Below are positions 1-11,924 of a DNA stretch of 64,000 bases, in pieces; within the stretch, counting starts at the first letter, position 1; every line of letters starts with the position of its first letter. This stretch comes from Datisca glomerata (lineage: Eukaryota > Streptophyta > Magnoliopsida > Cucurbitales > Datiscaceae). Under the pieces are notes generated by a model. That model was not told the origin of the DNA and ran no database searches. It was given only the letters and a program-made list of their open reading frames with translations. Location: assembly GCA_003255025.1 (NCBI GenBank), contig QANY01007217.1, forward strand, positions 320,033 to 384,032, in the 5' to 3' direction. A program made the position numbers and the translations under genes.

Positions 1-3000
1 AGAAAAACCATCTTCCCTTCATTATCAACTTATACACACATGGTTCGTCCACTAACTGTTCAAAACCCAAGTTCTTGACAGTTTCATCGAATCTGATATT
101 CCACGACTGTGACGCTTGTTTAAGTCCATAAATGGACTTTAGTAGTTTGCAAACCTTGCCCTCTTAGCATTTCTCCATGAATCCATCTAGTTGAGCCATT
201 TAAATGAGCTATTCAAGATTGTCATTCAGAAAAACAGTCTTGAAATCCATCTGCCAGATTTCACAATCGAGGACAATATTAATGGACAGAAGAATTCATA
301 TGTACTTAAGCATGGCCACAGGCGAGAATGTATCTTCATAGTCAATACCTTATTTTTGGAGAAGTTGACTTCATGATTAAAGGGAAGATATCCCTTCTTG
401 GAGTCTTGCATATTGAAGCTCCAACACCTTATTAATATAAGATGCTTGAGACAATGCCAATTGTCTGTTATTATGATCTCGAAAGATCTGAATGCCAAGA
501 TCCTTCATATTAAATTCCTTTCCAAACCAAATCTTGAAATCGGACAATTTTCCTACATCATTCTCAAATAGTAGAATATCATCCCCATAGAAGACTAGAA
601 AAACCATCTTCTCATCCATGTACAAGAGTAGAAAAACCATCTTCCCTTCATTATCAACTTATACACACATGGTTCGTCCACTAACTGTTCAAAACCCAAG
701 TTCTTGACAGTTTCATCGAATCTGATATTCCACGACTGTGACGCTTGTTTAAGTCCATAAATGGACTTTAGTAGTTTGCAAACCTTGCCCTCTTAGCATT
801 TCTCCATGAATCCATCTAGTTGAGCCATTTAAATGAGCTATTCAAGATTGTCATTCAGAAAAACAGTCTTGAAATCCATCTGCCAGATTTCACAATCGAG
901 GACAATATTAATGGACAGAAGAATTCATATGTACTTAAGCATGGCCACAGGCGAGAATGTATCTTCATAGTCAATACCTTATTTTTGGAGAAGTTGACTT
1001 CATGCCTAAAGGGAAGATATCCCTTCTTGGAGTCTTGCATATTGAAGCTCCAACACCTTATTAATATAAGATGCTTGAGACAATGCCAATTGTCTGTTAT
1101 TATGATCTCGAAAGATCTGAATGCCAAGATCCTTCATATTAAATTCCTTTCCAAACCAAATCTTGAAATCGGACAATTTTCCTACATCATTCTCAATCAG
1201 TAGAATATCATCCCCATAGAAGACTAGAAAAACCATCTTCTCATCCATGTACAAGAGTAGAAAAACCATCTTCCCTTCATTATCAACTTATACACACATG
1301 GTTCGTCCACTAACTGTTCAAAACCCAAGTTCTTGACAGTTTCATCGAATCTAATATTCCAAGACTGTGACGCTTGTTTAAGTCCATAAATGGACTTTAG
1401 TAGGTTGCAAACCTTGTCCTCTTAGCATTTCTCCATGAATCCATCTAGTTGAGCCATTTAAATGAGCTATTCAAGATTGTCATTCAGAAAAACAGTCTTG
1501 AAATCCATCTGCCAATTTCACAATCGAGGATAATATTAATGGACAGAAGAATTCATATGTACTTAAGCATGGCCACAGGCGAGAATGTATCTTCATACTC
1601 AATACCTTATTTTTTGAGAAGTTGACTTCATGCCTAAAGGGAAGATATCTCTTCTTGGAGTCTTGCATATTGAAGCTCCAACACCTTATTAATATAAGAA
1701 GCTTGAGACAATGCAGATTGTCTGTTATTATGATCTCGAAAGATCTGAATGCCAAGATCCTTCATATTAAATTCCTTTCCAAACCAAATCTTGACATCGG
1801 ACAATTTTCTTACATCATTCTAAATCAGTAGAATATCATCCACATAGAAACTAGAAAAACCATCTTCTCATCCATGTACAAGAGTTAAAAAATGAACTTC
1901 CCTTCATTATCAACTTATACACACATGGTTCATCCACTAACTGTTCAAAACCCAAGTTCTTGACAGTTTCATCGAATCTAATATTCCAAGACTGTGACGC
2001 TTGTTTAAGTCCATAAATGGACTTTAGTAGTTTGCAAACCTTGTCCTCTTAGCATTTCTCCATGAATCCATCTAGTTGAGCCATTTAAATGAGCTATTCA
2101 AGATTGTCATTCCGAAAAACAGTCTTGAAATCCATCTGCCAGATATCACAATCGAGGACAATATTAATGGACGAAAGAATTCATATGTACTTAAGCATGA
2201 CCACATGCGAGAATCTGTCTTCATACTCAATACCTTATTTTTGGAGAAGTTGACTTCATGCCTAAAGGGAAGATATCCCTTCTTGGAGTCTTGCATATTG
2301 AAGCTCCAACACCTTATTAATATAAGATGCTTGAGACAATGCCGATTGTCTGTTATTATGATCTCGAAAGATCTGAATGCCAAGATCCTTCATATTAAAT
2401 TCCTTTCCAAACCAAATCTTGACATCGGACAATTTTCTTACATCATTCTAAATCAGTAGAATATCATCCACATAGAAACTAGAAAAACCATCTTCTCATC
2501 CATGTACAAGAGTTAAAAAACGAACTTCCCTTCATTATCAACTTATACACACATGGTTCATCCACTAACTGTTCAAAACCCAAGTTCTTGACAGTTTCAT
2601 CGAATCTAATATTCCAAGACTGTGACGCTTGTTTAAGTCCATAAATAGACTTTAGTAGTTTGCAAACCTTGCCCTCATAGCATTTCTCCATGAATACATC
2701 TAGTTGAGTCATTTAAATGAACTATTCAAGATTGTCATTCACAAAAACAGTCTTGAAATCCATCTGCCAGATATCACAATCGAGGACAATATTAATGGAC
2801 AGAAGAATTCATATGTACTTAAGCATGGCCACAGGCGAGAATGTATCTTCATACTCAATACCTTATTTTTGGAGAAGTTGACTTCATGCCTAAAGGGAAG
2901 ATATCCCTTCTTGGAGTCTTGCATATTGAAGCTCCAACATCTTATTAATATAACATGTTTGAGACAATGCCAATTGTCTGTTATTATAATCTCGAAAGAT

Positions 3001-6000
3001 CTGAATGCCAAGATCCTTCATATTAAATTCCTTTCCGAACTAAATCTTGACATCGGACAATTTTCCTACATCATTCTCAATCAGTAGAATATCATCCACA
3101 TAGAAGACTAGAAAAACCATCTTCTCACTTATGTACAAGAGTAGAAAAACCATCTTCCCTTCATTATCAACTTATGCACACATGGTTCGTCCACTAACTG
3201 TTCAAAACCCAAGTTCTTGACAGTTTCATCGAATCTAATATTCCAAGACTGTGACGCTTGTTTAAGTCCATAAATGGACTTTAGTAGTTTGCAAACCTTG
3301 TCCTCTTAGCATTTCTCCATGAATCCATCTAGTTGAGCCATTTAAATGAGCTATTCAAGTTTGTCATTCAGAAAAATAGTCTTGAAATCCATCTGTCAGA
3401 TTTCACAATCGAGGAAAATATTAATGGACAGAAGAAATCATATGTACTTAAGCGTGGCCACAGGCGAGAATGTATCTTCATACTCAATACCTTATTTTTG
3501 GAGAAGTTGACTTCATGCCTAAAGGGAAAATATCCCTTCTTGGAGTCTTGCATATTGAAGCTCCAACACCTTATTAAAATAACATGCTTGAGACAATGCC
3601 GATTGTCTGTTATTATGATCTCGAAAGATCTTAATGCCAAGATCCTTCATATTAAATTCCTTTCCAAACCAAATCTTGACATCGGACAATTTTCCTACAT
3701 CATTCTTAATCAGTAGAATATCATCCACATAGAAGACTAGAAAAACCATCTTCTCACTTATGTACAAGAGTAGAAAAACCATCTTCCCTTCATTATCAAC
3801 TTATACACACATGGTTCGTCCACTAACTGTTCAAAACCCAAGTTCTTGACAGTTTCATCGAATCTGATATTCCACGACTGTGACGCTTGTTTAAGTCTAT
3901 AAATGGACTTTAGTAGTTTGCAAACCTTTCCCTCTTAGCATTTCTCCATGAATCCATCTAGTTGAGCCATTTAAATGAGCTATTCAAGATTGTCATTCAC
4001 AAAAACAGTCTTGAAATCCATCTGCCAGATATCACAATCGAGGACAATATTAATGGACAGAAGAATTCATATGTACTTAAGCATGACCACAGGTGAGAAT
4101 GTATCTTCATACTCAATACCTTATTTTTGGAGAAGTTGACTTCATGCCTAAAGGGAAGATATCTCTTCTTGGAGTCTTGCATATTGAAGTTTAATATGAA
4201 GGATCTTGGCATTCAGATCTTTCGAGATCATAATAACAGACAATCGGCATTGTCTCAAGCATCTTGACATCGGATAATTTTTCTACATCATTCTCAATCA
4301 CTAGAATATCATCCACATAGAAGACTAGAAAAACCATCTTCTCATCCATGTACAAGAGTAGAAAAACCGTCTTCCCTTCTATACACACATGGTTTGTCCA
4401 CTTTCCCTTCAAAACCCAAGTTCTTGACAGTTTCATCGAATCTGATATTCCACGACTGTGACGCTTATTTAAGTCTATAAATGGACTTTAGTAGTTTGCA
4501 AACCTTTCCCTCTTAGCATTCCTCCATGAATCCATCTAGTTTGAGCCATTTAAATGAGCTATTCAAGATTGTCATTCACAAAAACAGTCTTGAAATCCAT
4601 CTGCCAGATATCACAATCGAGGACAATATTAATGGACAGAAGAATTCATATGTACTTAAGTATGACCACAGGTGAGAATGTATCTTCATACTCAATACCT
4701 TATTTTTCGAGAAGTTGACTTCATGCCTAAAGGGAAGATATCTCTTCTTGGAGTCTTGCATATTGAAGCTCCAACACCTTATTAATAAAAGATGCTTGAG
4801 ACAATGCCAATTGTCTGTTATTATGATCTCGAAAGATCTGAATGTGAAGATCCTTCATATTAAATTCCTTTCCAAACCAAATCTTTACATCGGACAATTT
4901 TCTTACATCATTCTAAATCAGTAGAATATCATCCACATAGAAGACTAGAAAAACCATCTTCTCATCCATGTACAAGAGTTAAAAAACGATCTTCCCTTCA
5001 TTATCAACTTATACACACATGGTTTGTCCACTAACTGTTCAAAAACCAAGTTCTTGACAGTTTCATCGAATCTGATATTCCACGACTGTGACGCTTGTTT
5101 ATGTCCATAAATAAACTTTAGTAGTTTGCAAACCTTGCCCTCTTAGCATTTCTCCATGAATCCATCTAGTTGAGCCATTTAAATGAGTTATTCAAGATTG
5201 TCATTCAGAAAAACAGTCTTGAAATCCATCTGCAAGATTTAACAATCGAGGATAATATTAATGGACAGAAGAATTCATATGTACTTAAGCATGGCCACAG
5301 GCGAGAATGTATCTTCATAGTCAATACCTTATTTTTGGAGAAGTTGATTTCGTGCCTAAAGGGAAGATATCCCTTCTTTGAGTCTTGCATATTGAAGCTC
5401 CAACACCTTATTAATATAAGATGCTTGAGACAATGCCGATTGTCTGTTATTATGATCTCGAAAGATCTGAATGCCAAGATCCTTCATATTAAATTCCTTT
5501 CCAAACCAAATCTTGACATCAGATAATTTTTCTACATCATTCTCAATCAGTAGAATATCATCCACATAGAAGACTAGAAAAACCATCTTCTCATCCATGT
5601 ACAAGAGTAGAAAAACCATCTTCCCTTCATTATCAACTTATACACACATGGTTCGTCCACTAACTGTTCAAAACCCAAGTTCTTGACAGTTTCATCGAAT
5701 CTGATATTCCACGACTGTGATGCTTGTTTAAGTCATAAATGGACTTTAGTAGTTTGCAAACCTTGCCCTCTTAGCATTTCTCCATGAATCCATCTAGTTG
5801 AGCCATTTAAATGAGCTATTCAAGATTGTCATTCAGAAAAACAGTCTTAAAATCCATCTGCCAGATTTCACAATCGAGGATAATATTAATGGACAGAAGA
5901 ATTCATATGTACTTAAGCATGGCCACAGGCGAGAATGTATCTTCATAGTCAATACCTTATTTTTGGAGAAGTTGATTTCATGCCTAAAGGGAAGATATCC

Positions 6001-6611
6001 CTTCTTTGAGTCTTGCATATTAAAGCTCCAACACCTTATTAATATAAGATGCTTGAGACAATGCCGATTGTCTGTTATTATGATCTCGAAAGATCTGAAT
6101 GCCAAGATCCTTCATATTAAATTCCTTTCCAAACCAAATCTTGACATCGGATAATTTTTCTACATCATTCTCAATCAGTAGAATATCATCCACATAGAAG
6201 ACTAGAAAAACCATCTTCTCATCCATGTACGAGAGTAGAAAAACCATCTTCCCTTCATTATCAACTTTTACACACATGGTTCGTCCACTAACTGTTCAAA
6301 ACCCAAGTTCTTGACAGTTTCATCGAATCTGATATTCCACGACTGTGACTCTTGTTTAAGTCCATAAATGGACTTTAGTAGTTTGCAAACCTTGCCCTCT
6401 TAGCATTTCTCCATGAATTCATCTAGTTGAGCCATTTAAATAAGCTATTCAAGATTGTCATTCAGAAAAACAGTCTTAAAATCCATCTGCCAGATTTCAC
6501 AATCGAGGACAATATTAATGGACAGAAGAATTCATATGTACTTAAGCATGACCACAGGCGAGAATGTATCTTCATGGTCAATACCTTATTTTTGGGTGTA
6601 GCCCTTGGCAA
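1..6611 (-). repeat. Tandem array of ~629-bp units derived from a copia reverse transcriptase
   Basis: Head-to-tail units begin near 1, 630, 1259, 1887, 2514, 3143, 3772, 4360, 4980, 5609 and 6237. Spacing is 627-629 bp except unit 7 (588) and unit 8 (620); the last unit is partial, and the array may extend left of the window. Read on the minus strand, each unit encodes a Ty1/copia RT segment in broken frames: motifs such as ETFSPVA, LLKSIYGLKQAS, a YVDD catalytic box (FYVDDILLI in units 3 to 11 where readable, FYGDD in units 1 and 2) and NMKDLG. Each unit ends at about KKGYLPFRH and the next begins again upstream of the RT core. No gag, integrase, RNase H or LTR lies between units, so this is amplification of one internal fragment, not serial insertion of whole elements. 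Stops and frameshifts preclude a functional RT. Long plus-strand frames (for example 820-1203, 2076-2459) are antisense shadows. Confidence 0.9.
4189..4264. repeat. Micro-inverted segment inside array unit 7
   Basis: In every other complete unit the segment running from 'gatgcttgagacaatgcc' to 'gatccttcatattaaa' reads in one orientation. Here about 76 bp read as the reverse complement, starting 'tttaatatgaaggatcttgg' and ending at 'caagcatctt'. About 20 bp on each side of the inverted block, present in the other units, are missing, which explains most of the shortening of this unit. A second small change, loss of about 11 bp plus a 'ctttcccttc' substitution, occurs near 4379-4408. Confidence 0.85.
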
Positions 6612-6857
6612 CTTCAACCTAATAGTTGTAATTAGACTCGATTACCCAATCGATTTTAAGACTACGAATAACATTCTGAACTATTTCAGAAGAGTTTCTC
6701 TAGAAGACCCCTTTGTTTTTACTGTTCTTACGTTGATAATAGTTTCAGAACTTAAGTAAATTATAAACACATTTTAATTAAAGGAAAACTTTCATTTATT
6801 CATAAATTCAGTAATAGATAAATGTCAAAGAAATAACTAAATACTCATAAATAATTA
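6612..6857 (-). repeat. Truncated copia-type LTR fragment (minus strand)
   Basis: The reverse complement of this stretch aligns by eye with 13320-13590 on the plus strand. Shared blocks include 'tatttagttatttct', 'aaaatgtgtttataattta', 'cagaatgttattcg' and 'gggtaatcgagtc'. It abuts the RT array: the array's last RT codons (A-K-G-Y-T, minus strand) end near 6594-6608. It is therefore probably a broken LTR joined to the array by rearrangement. No ends or target duplications were seen. Confidence 0.6.
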
Positions 6858-7245
6858 TTATTTATGGAGCAGAGTGAGCACGGAGGGCCTGCATGGAAGC
6901 TCGTGAGGTACACGCAAGTAGATATGGCACACCCCCAAGGGTTAGGAGCAAAGCGGGACATGAGCGAAATGGATGATCCACCATATTTCCCCTACTTCAT
7001 GGATAAAGTAGAGGAGCTGTTGGGAGCCTAGATCAAGGATGAGGTCATACAGAGACCTTGGGTGGACAGTTTGCCCATCAAAGAAAAATAGAATCACCTT
7101 GGTACTGTCGCTTCCATCGGGACACCACCCATGCAACCAAAGATTGCAGAAATTTGAGGCAGATCTTCCCTGACAAATTCCAAAAGGGGAAGATCATTAC
7201 TGATGACATAGAAGCCATGGGGAACTAGCATTTCCCACTGCATGC
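6858..7245 (+). pseudogene. Ty3/gypsy (Tat-like) gag remnant
   Basis: A plus-strand reading around 7100-7230 gives YCRFHRDTTHATKDCRNL followed by a lysine-rich stretch. This matches the zinc-knuckle-like region of plant Tat/Athila gag proteins, whose usual form is YCxFHRDxGHxTExC. Upstream, in the same general region, LPIKEK and FPYFMDKVEEL resemble the preceding gag linker but contain stop codons. The remnant is about 130 codons, against several hundred for an intact gag. No protease or RT follows, so it is a fragment. The family call rests on one motif. Confidence 0.55.
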
Positions 7246-7886
7246 TACATGATTATTATGGCTCGAGGTCCCTCTACATCGCGGTGGGCTACGACAGATG
7301 AGGGGGAAGAAAAGGATGAGGGCTTGCATATAAGGGGATGTCACCTTCCTAGAAACGTCGAGGAGGTAGGGCAGAGACCCGTCCAAAAAAAATTAGAGAA
7401 CAGTCATATATGATGGTGTGTTGATTTCAAAGATTTGAACAAAGTGAGTCTGAAATGGGTCGCACTACCAAGGAGTGAAGGTGCAAGCCCAAAGTAGGTT
7501 AAATGGCCAAGGCGTGAAAGCGCGAGCATGAAGTAGGTTGTATGATCGAAGCGTGAAGGAGTGAGACCAAAGGCGATTGTACTAAAAAGCCCAAATGTTG
7601 GTACACTACAAAGCCTGAAGGCTGGTATATTAAGTAAAAAAGCGATCGTGTGTCGTATAGTGCATAGATTATGTATCATAAGGCACGATATGTATGTTTA
7701 TACATGACATACCTATTATGAAATCCATATTTATTTGTCTATGTGCACGCTTATACAAATTAGACCATCTCCATAGCTGATAGTGGACATTGTCGATAGG
7801 ATGACTCTTAAACCCACCAAGTCATATTGGCCACAGACAACTCCAAGTGCATAAAAAAATATTATGTTTTTATAACAGGTTCGTCA
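7246..7886. other. Degenerate repetitive non-coding DNA, probably gypsy-derived
   Basis: No gene is seen. Around 7440-7660 short phrases recur imperfectly, such as 'aaggcgtgaaagcgcgag', 'gaagcgtgaaggagtgag' and 'aagcctgaaggctgg'. This resembles decayed repeats in untranslated parts of large gypsy elements. An open minus-strand frame at 7404-7679 follows these repeats and matches no known family. Confidence 0.4.
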
Positions 7887-8105
7887 TTCTAAAATGCGTC
7901 TAAGACGTTTTAGTAAATTTTGTTCTTGGAACACATTTAAGACATTTTAGCAAAATTTGTTCCTGAAGTGCATTTAAGATGTTTCAGTAAAATTTGTTCC
8001 TGGAACGCATTTTAGACGTTTCAGCAAATCATGTTCATGTATGCCTTTAAAATGTTTCAAGAAAGTTTGTTCCTCAAATGCAATAAAGACATTTCAGCGA
8101 TGGTT
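7887..8105. repeat. Six-copy minisatellite, 36-37 bp period
   Basis: Units start near 7887, 7923, 7960, 7997, 8034 and 8070. The consensus is roughly 'ttcctggaacgcatttaag' followed by 'acgtttcagcaaaatttg'. Copies differ at many positions, so the repeat is old. It probably lies in the untranslated part or LTR of the surrounding gypsy remnant. Confidence 0.85.
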
Positions 8106-9600
8106 AATGGGTAAACAAATGATGTATAAGGATTATAAACCTTATTATTGTTTACCTTACCAAATTATGACAAGTGAGCCCAGGTAACGAAAAAATTACT
8201 GAACCTACTAAGTGCCTGGGCGGAACTTAGCCGTTGTTGTGAATCCTTCTGAAGTGGAACTTGGCCACCATAACGTGTTTGGAATACACATATTATTTTA
8301 ACTCTTTGCTTTGCTTGTTACCGCGAAATATGATCATTGTTGTATAGATTAAATCTAACTTAGAGATTTATTTTTTATGAAGATGCCTATGCTAAAGTCG
8401 TGTGTAAGGGCGACATATTGTGCGAAGTAGGGGTGCATGATAATGAAGCATGAAAGTCCAAAGTAGGAACGAATATATAACTCCTTAAGCGTGACCATTA
8501 CGGGTAGTTCAAATGCTCACATATGTACGTGCCTCCTTAGGCAACTTGATTATATTTTTGTGTATATATGTACCTTCTTAGGCAATAATGCAAATTCCTA
8601 CTTAAATGCGCCTTCAAAAGTTGATTCATTTGAGGATGACACTTCAACATGTGTATCAGCCGCCAAGCTGGGTGATTAGTTTTCTCAGGTAATATGTTAC
8701 CTTGGATTTAGGCTGATTTGCTCATGCCCATAATTGGTGAAACGCATTTTTGGCAAGTTCTTCTTCATCAGTTCTTCTAGCTCATTAATATCAGAAAGTG
8801 ATGGTAAGTTTATTTGTGACTCTAATGAATTATCCATAATAATGATTATGAACACCTCATTGAGTTGTATCTGTCATATACGAGCATGATATAGTCAGAA
8901 AATGTTGCTTGGCTCTATCCACTCATCGTGATACTTTGATATTTGAACACACATTATAAACATGAATATGGTACATATATTCACATGTATACTTTCTCGT
9001 GCTAACATTGAATATGAGGCTGTGCATAGCTAGTGTATATATATATTTCAGCTAGTCATTCTTCCATGAATGCTACCATAATCATACTCTTTATTTGAGA
9101 CAGATCCGCCTAGCCAACTAATTCTTGCATCTCTTATTGGAAGCTAAATGAAAGTAATTGGTACATCATATCATCTAGCTAGGGGCTATTGTAACGAAGA
9201 TGACCTTACATGGCCAATTCAATGAAGACACGTCTAGTATCACAGTTGAACATGCGGCTCATCAAGTAAGACCACAACACATACATAGCTATGTACAAGT
9301 TCAAATATGTAATGACGTGTCCAGATATACATGTGGCACTCAAACATAGGCATGAGTGGCGCCTACGTGGCACAATAAGACCAAAATTAGATAAATAGTA
9401 GATATATTTGTAAGAGACATCGCCTAAGTATAAAGGCGGCATACCCAAGTACCACACTTGTAAGGGTCACCCTGGACTTATAAAGGTGGCAAGCACATTG
9501 TTGAGATTATACGTTAAATGTTGTGTCCCGCCTTTGAGCTTAATGACAAAGGCTCGAAGGCTCTTCCTTGCATGGGAACAATCTAAGGGTCGTGGTCTGG
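8106..9600. other. Intergenic DNA, likely decayed retroelement; no gene seen
   Basis: The stretch is AT-rich with scattered short open frames and no recognisable domain. Phrases such as 'gtacgtgcctccttaggcaa' and 'tgtaccttcttaggcaa' (8524-8586) recur, and 'aagtataaaggcggcatacc' and 'cttataaaggtggcaagc' (9426-9492) look like two TATA-like LTR promoter relics. No element boundaries could be placed. Confidence 0.4.
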
Positions 9601-10060
9601 TAAGATTAGGACAAGGTTACGCTGTAGCAGGAAAGAAAAATCTCCTTTAAGGGGTTGACCTCCTTAGAAACCCTAGATGTGCCCTCTTCTGATGGAGAAG
9701 GGTCAAAGGGCGTGATGCGCCTTGTCGGGAAAACCCCCCATTGTGCCACCTTCGAGGAGCCCGAGGGCGGGCACACAAGTGCACCTGTCGCCGGAGAATC
9801 CTTACCGGTGGCCGGCGTCCTTTGCACCGCCACCAGGAAGCCCGTTGGCGGGTAGTGCTCCAGAGTCGGGGATTCGCCTACGACGGGTGGTCGTCCGCTG
9901 CCAGGGTAATCACCGGCGATGGGTGGTGCTCCGCCAGGGTAGCCTGATGGCTGGATGGGAAAGGCATCCGCTGCCTGCGTGGTGTCGTCGTCGTTGCGAG
10001 AACCCAAAGGGGGGTGGCTTGTTCGAGACCCCTTCGAGTTAAGTGTTATGCACAGTTAAA
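9601..10060. other. GC-rich island of unknown origin
   Basis: Base composition rises sharply compared with both flanks. Several overlapping open frames (9606-10007 minus; 9655-9855, 9722-10042 and 9741-9947 plus) exist only because GC-rich DNA has few stops. Their proline-, glycine- and arginine-rich translations match no family I recognise. A short GGCG/CCGG-rich motif recurs. It may be a retroelement leader, as a similar GC-rich block occurs in the copia leader at 35460-35640. Confidence 0.4.
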
Positions 10061-10569
10061 GCCTCCTCTTTGTGAGTTGGTTGTGTGATTGCTCGATGCC
10101 ATGAAGGTACGACTAGTCACAGGTGTAAAGTATTAACATATTTTATGAATAAGATGTCATTTTAAGACCATGTTTACGTTTTAGGTGTTGTCACATTTTA
10201 GGCATGGTCATCACGTGATTTTTGTGTCGTTTCTAAAGATGTATCTGTGATCCCCACTTAACCCCATCTATATGTCCTCAGTATGATTATGGGGATCATC
10301 AATTTTACACATCTTGATTCCAAATACCAGAGAATATTCCTCATTTGGAGTTCTGACCAACCTTAGAGCAGTAAGGGCATTTATCACCTTTCTACGATCG
10401 TCCTAAGATACTTGTCATTCACCCTTTCGGCCACGCATCTCTCACATTTGCAGGTTTGTTTGTCATAGACTAGATCACTTAAATCACACATCACCCGTAA
10501 ACCCGTAGATAGGATGATTCAATTGCATGCGATGTTTTAGAGCAACAACTAGATTTTGCTTTTGTTAAT

Positions 10570-10850
10570 CTTCTCCAACAATTTCTGAAATCCAATTGCT
10601 GCAGTTACGAACTGTAATAGCGTATATACATTACCGGTTATGAACCACATGTATATTCTTTTCAATTGTCCTATAGAAATCTATTCTGCGGTTCCTCCGG
10701 CGAAGTTGAAAACCGCTGGTAAGATGACTCTCTGTACAGCAGTTATTAGAACTATTGGAATCCGAATCCTTACCTCCAACTGCTGTGGAACACCTGAGGC
10801 AAGCAGAAAAACGAATAAATAGAGCAGCTAGTGAAGAGGGAGGACTTAAG
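10570..10850 (+). pseudogene. Possible orphan exon of an unidentified gene
   Basis: A plus-strand reading ending at a strong donor-like site (GTGAGT, near 10859) gives a hydrophilic, helix-like peptide containing LLELLESESLPPTAVEHL and then QAEKRINRAASEEGG. Its composition is unlike the surrounding AT-rich repeats. Stops occur upstream in the same frame, and no convincing neighbouring exon was found. I do not recognise the family. It could be a gene fragment carried by a transposon or a chance reading. Confidence 0.25.
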
Positions 10851-10860
10851 ATGTCCAAAG

Positions 10861-11924
10861 TGAGTTCTTCTCTATAATTTAAAACAAATGCTTATAATTT
10901 CATATTGTGAATTAAGAGATAACAAGGAAGAACTTGAACTTCAATGACATTGTTGCGTACAACCATTGCCTTGATTTCTTTATTTCTTTTTTTTTTTTAA
11001 ACTACCACCATTGATTAACATATTAAAATAACTAGATTCGTTGGCATCCGTACTAGTTTATATACTGGCTATTCGGTCATTATAATTTTTGTTGACTGTT
11101 GATTTCTAATCTAAATATGGGGTTCAAGAATGACAGAGTTCCATATTGGGGTAGGTTTTGCTACAAATCAAAGTCCTCTCACTCTACACTATCAAAATGC
11201 AACATATTCCAAGTAGTACCCCCACCCCCTTTCAGTTTCTGATGGCCAACTGAATTTCACCGATTTGGATACTCCAGAGCTCGAATCAAGAATAAAGAAA
11301 AGCATAGACACTTAAGGGTTATATGCCTTGTTATAATTTATTTTAACAGAAGCGTGAATGAAAATAATTAAAAATAACAATTTTAATATGGTTATGTGAA
11401 ATTGCTTACCTATGTGGATATTATCATCAGTGCATAATCAACATCTTCACGATCACCTAACACAAATTCAATTACAACAAAATCTAAACTCAACGTTTAA
11501 AAATCATTCATTGAAAACCGTAACTACCCTAGACAAAAACATTATTCTTGACCAACTCATTAGCTTCGAAACCATATTCAGTAAGGGTAAAGTCATCTAA
11601 CTTGTCTTTTAATATCATGGGGTATCTCCTCCTAGAATATGGTCATCTCTCACATCTTAAGGTTACCCTCTATATCTTATGGCAGAGTTTCTCACCACGA
11701 GATGTCTCCTTTAGAGTAGAGTCACATTCACTCTATGTGAAAACAGAGCCAGTGAACTCATTACCAATACATTATATTTATAGACGCTTCAAACTCTAAC
11801 TTTCCTATTCGAAATAGAAATCTCATTCAAAACATATTACAACCACAATATTTTTTTTCTTAAATACATACATAAAATAAGAAATCAAATCTCTAAAGAA
11901 TCTAGTCATTCTAACATAATTAGT
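10861..11924. other. Intergenic DNA; no gene seen
   Basis: The region is AT-rich with a homopolymer T run near 10989. Two short plus-strand frames (11412-11600 and 11548-11799) have no recognisable motif and overlap each other. The block around 11600-11800 with a TATA-like 'tatatttatagacgc' resembles an LTR promoter, but no ends were found. Confidence 0.4.

Noticed and set aside
820..5526. Repeated plus-strand open frames of 118-127 codons beginning MSHLNELFK in the array
   Set aside because: They lie antisense to the copia RT motifs of the same units and are repeated only because the unit is; no family resemblance or expression signal.
1..6611. CRISPR-like or defence array
   Set aside because: Units are 629 bp with no spacers; the DNA is plant nuclear and the units are RT fragments.
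9606..10042. Overlapping open frames on both strands in GC-rich DNA
   Set aside because: Stop codons are rare at this base composition; translations are low-complexity and mutually exclusive.
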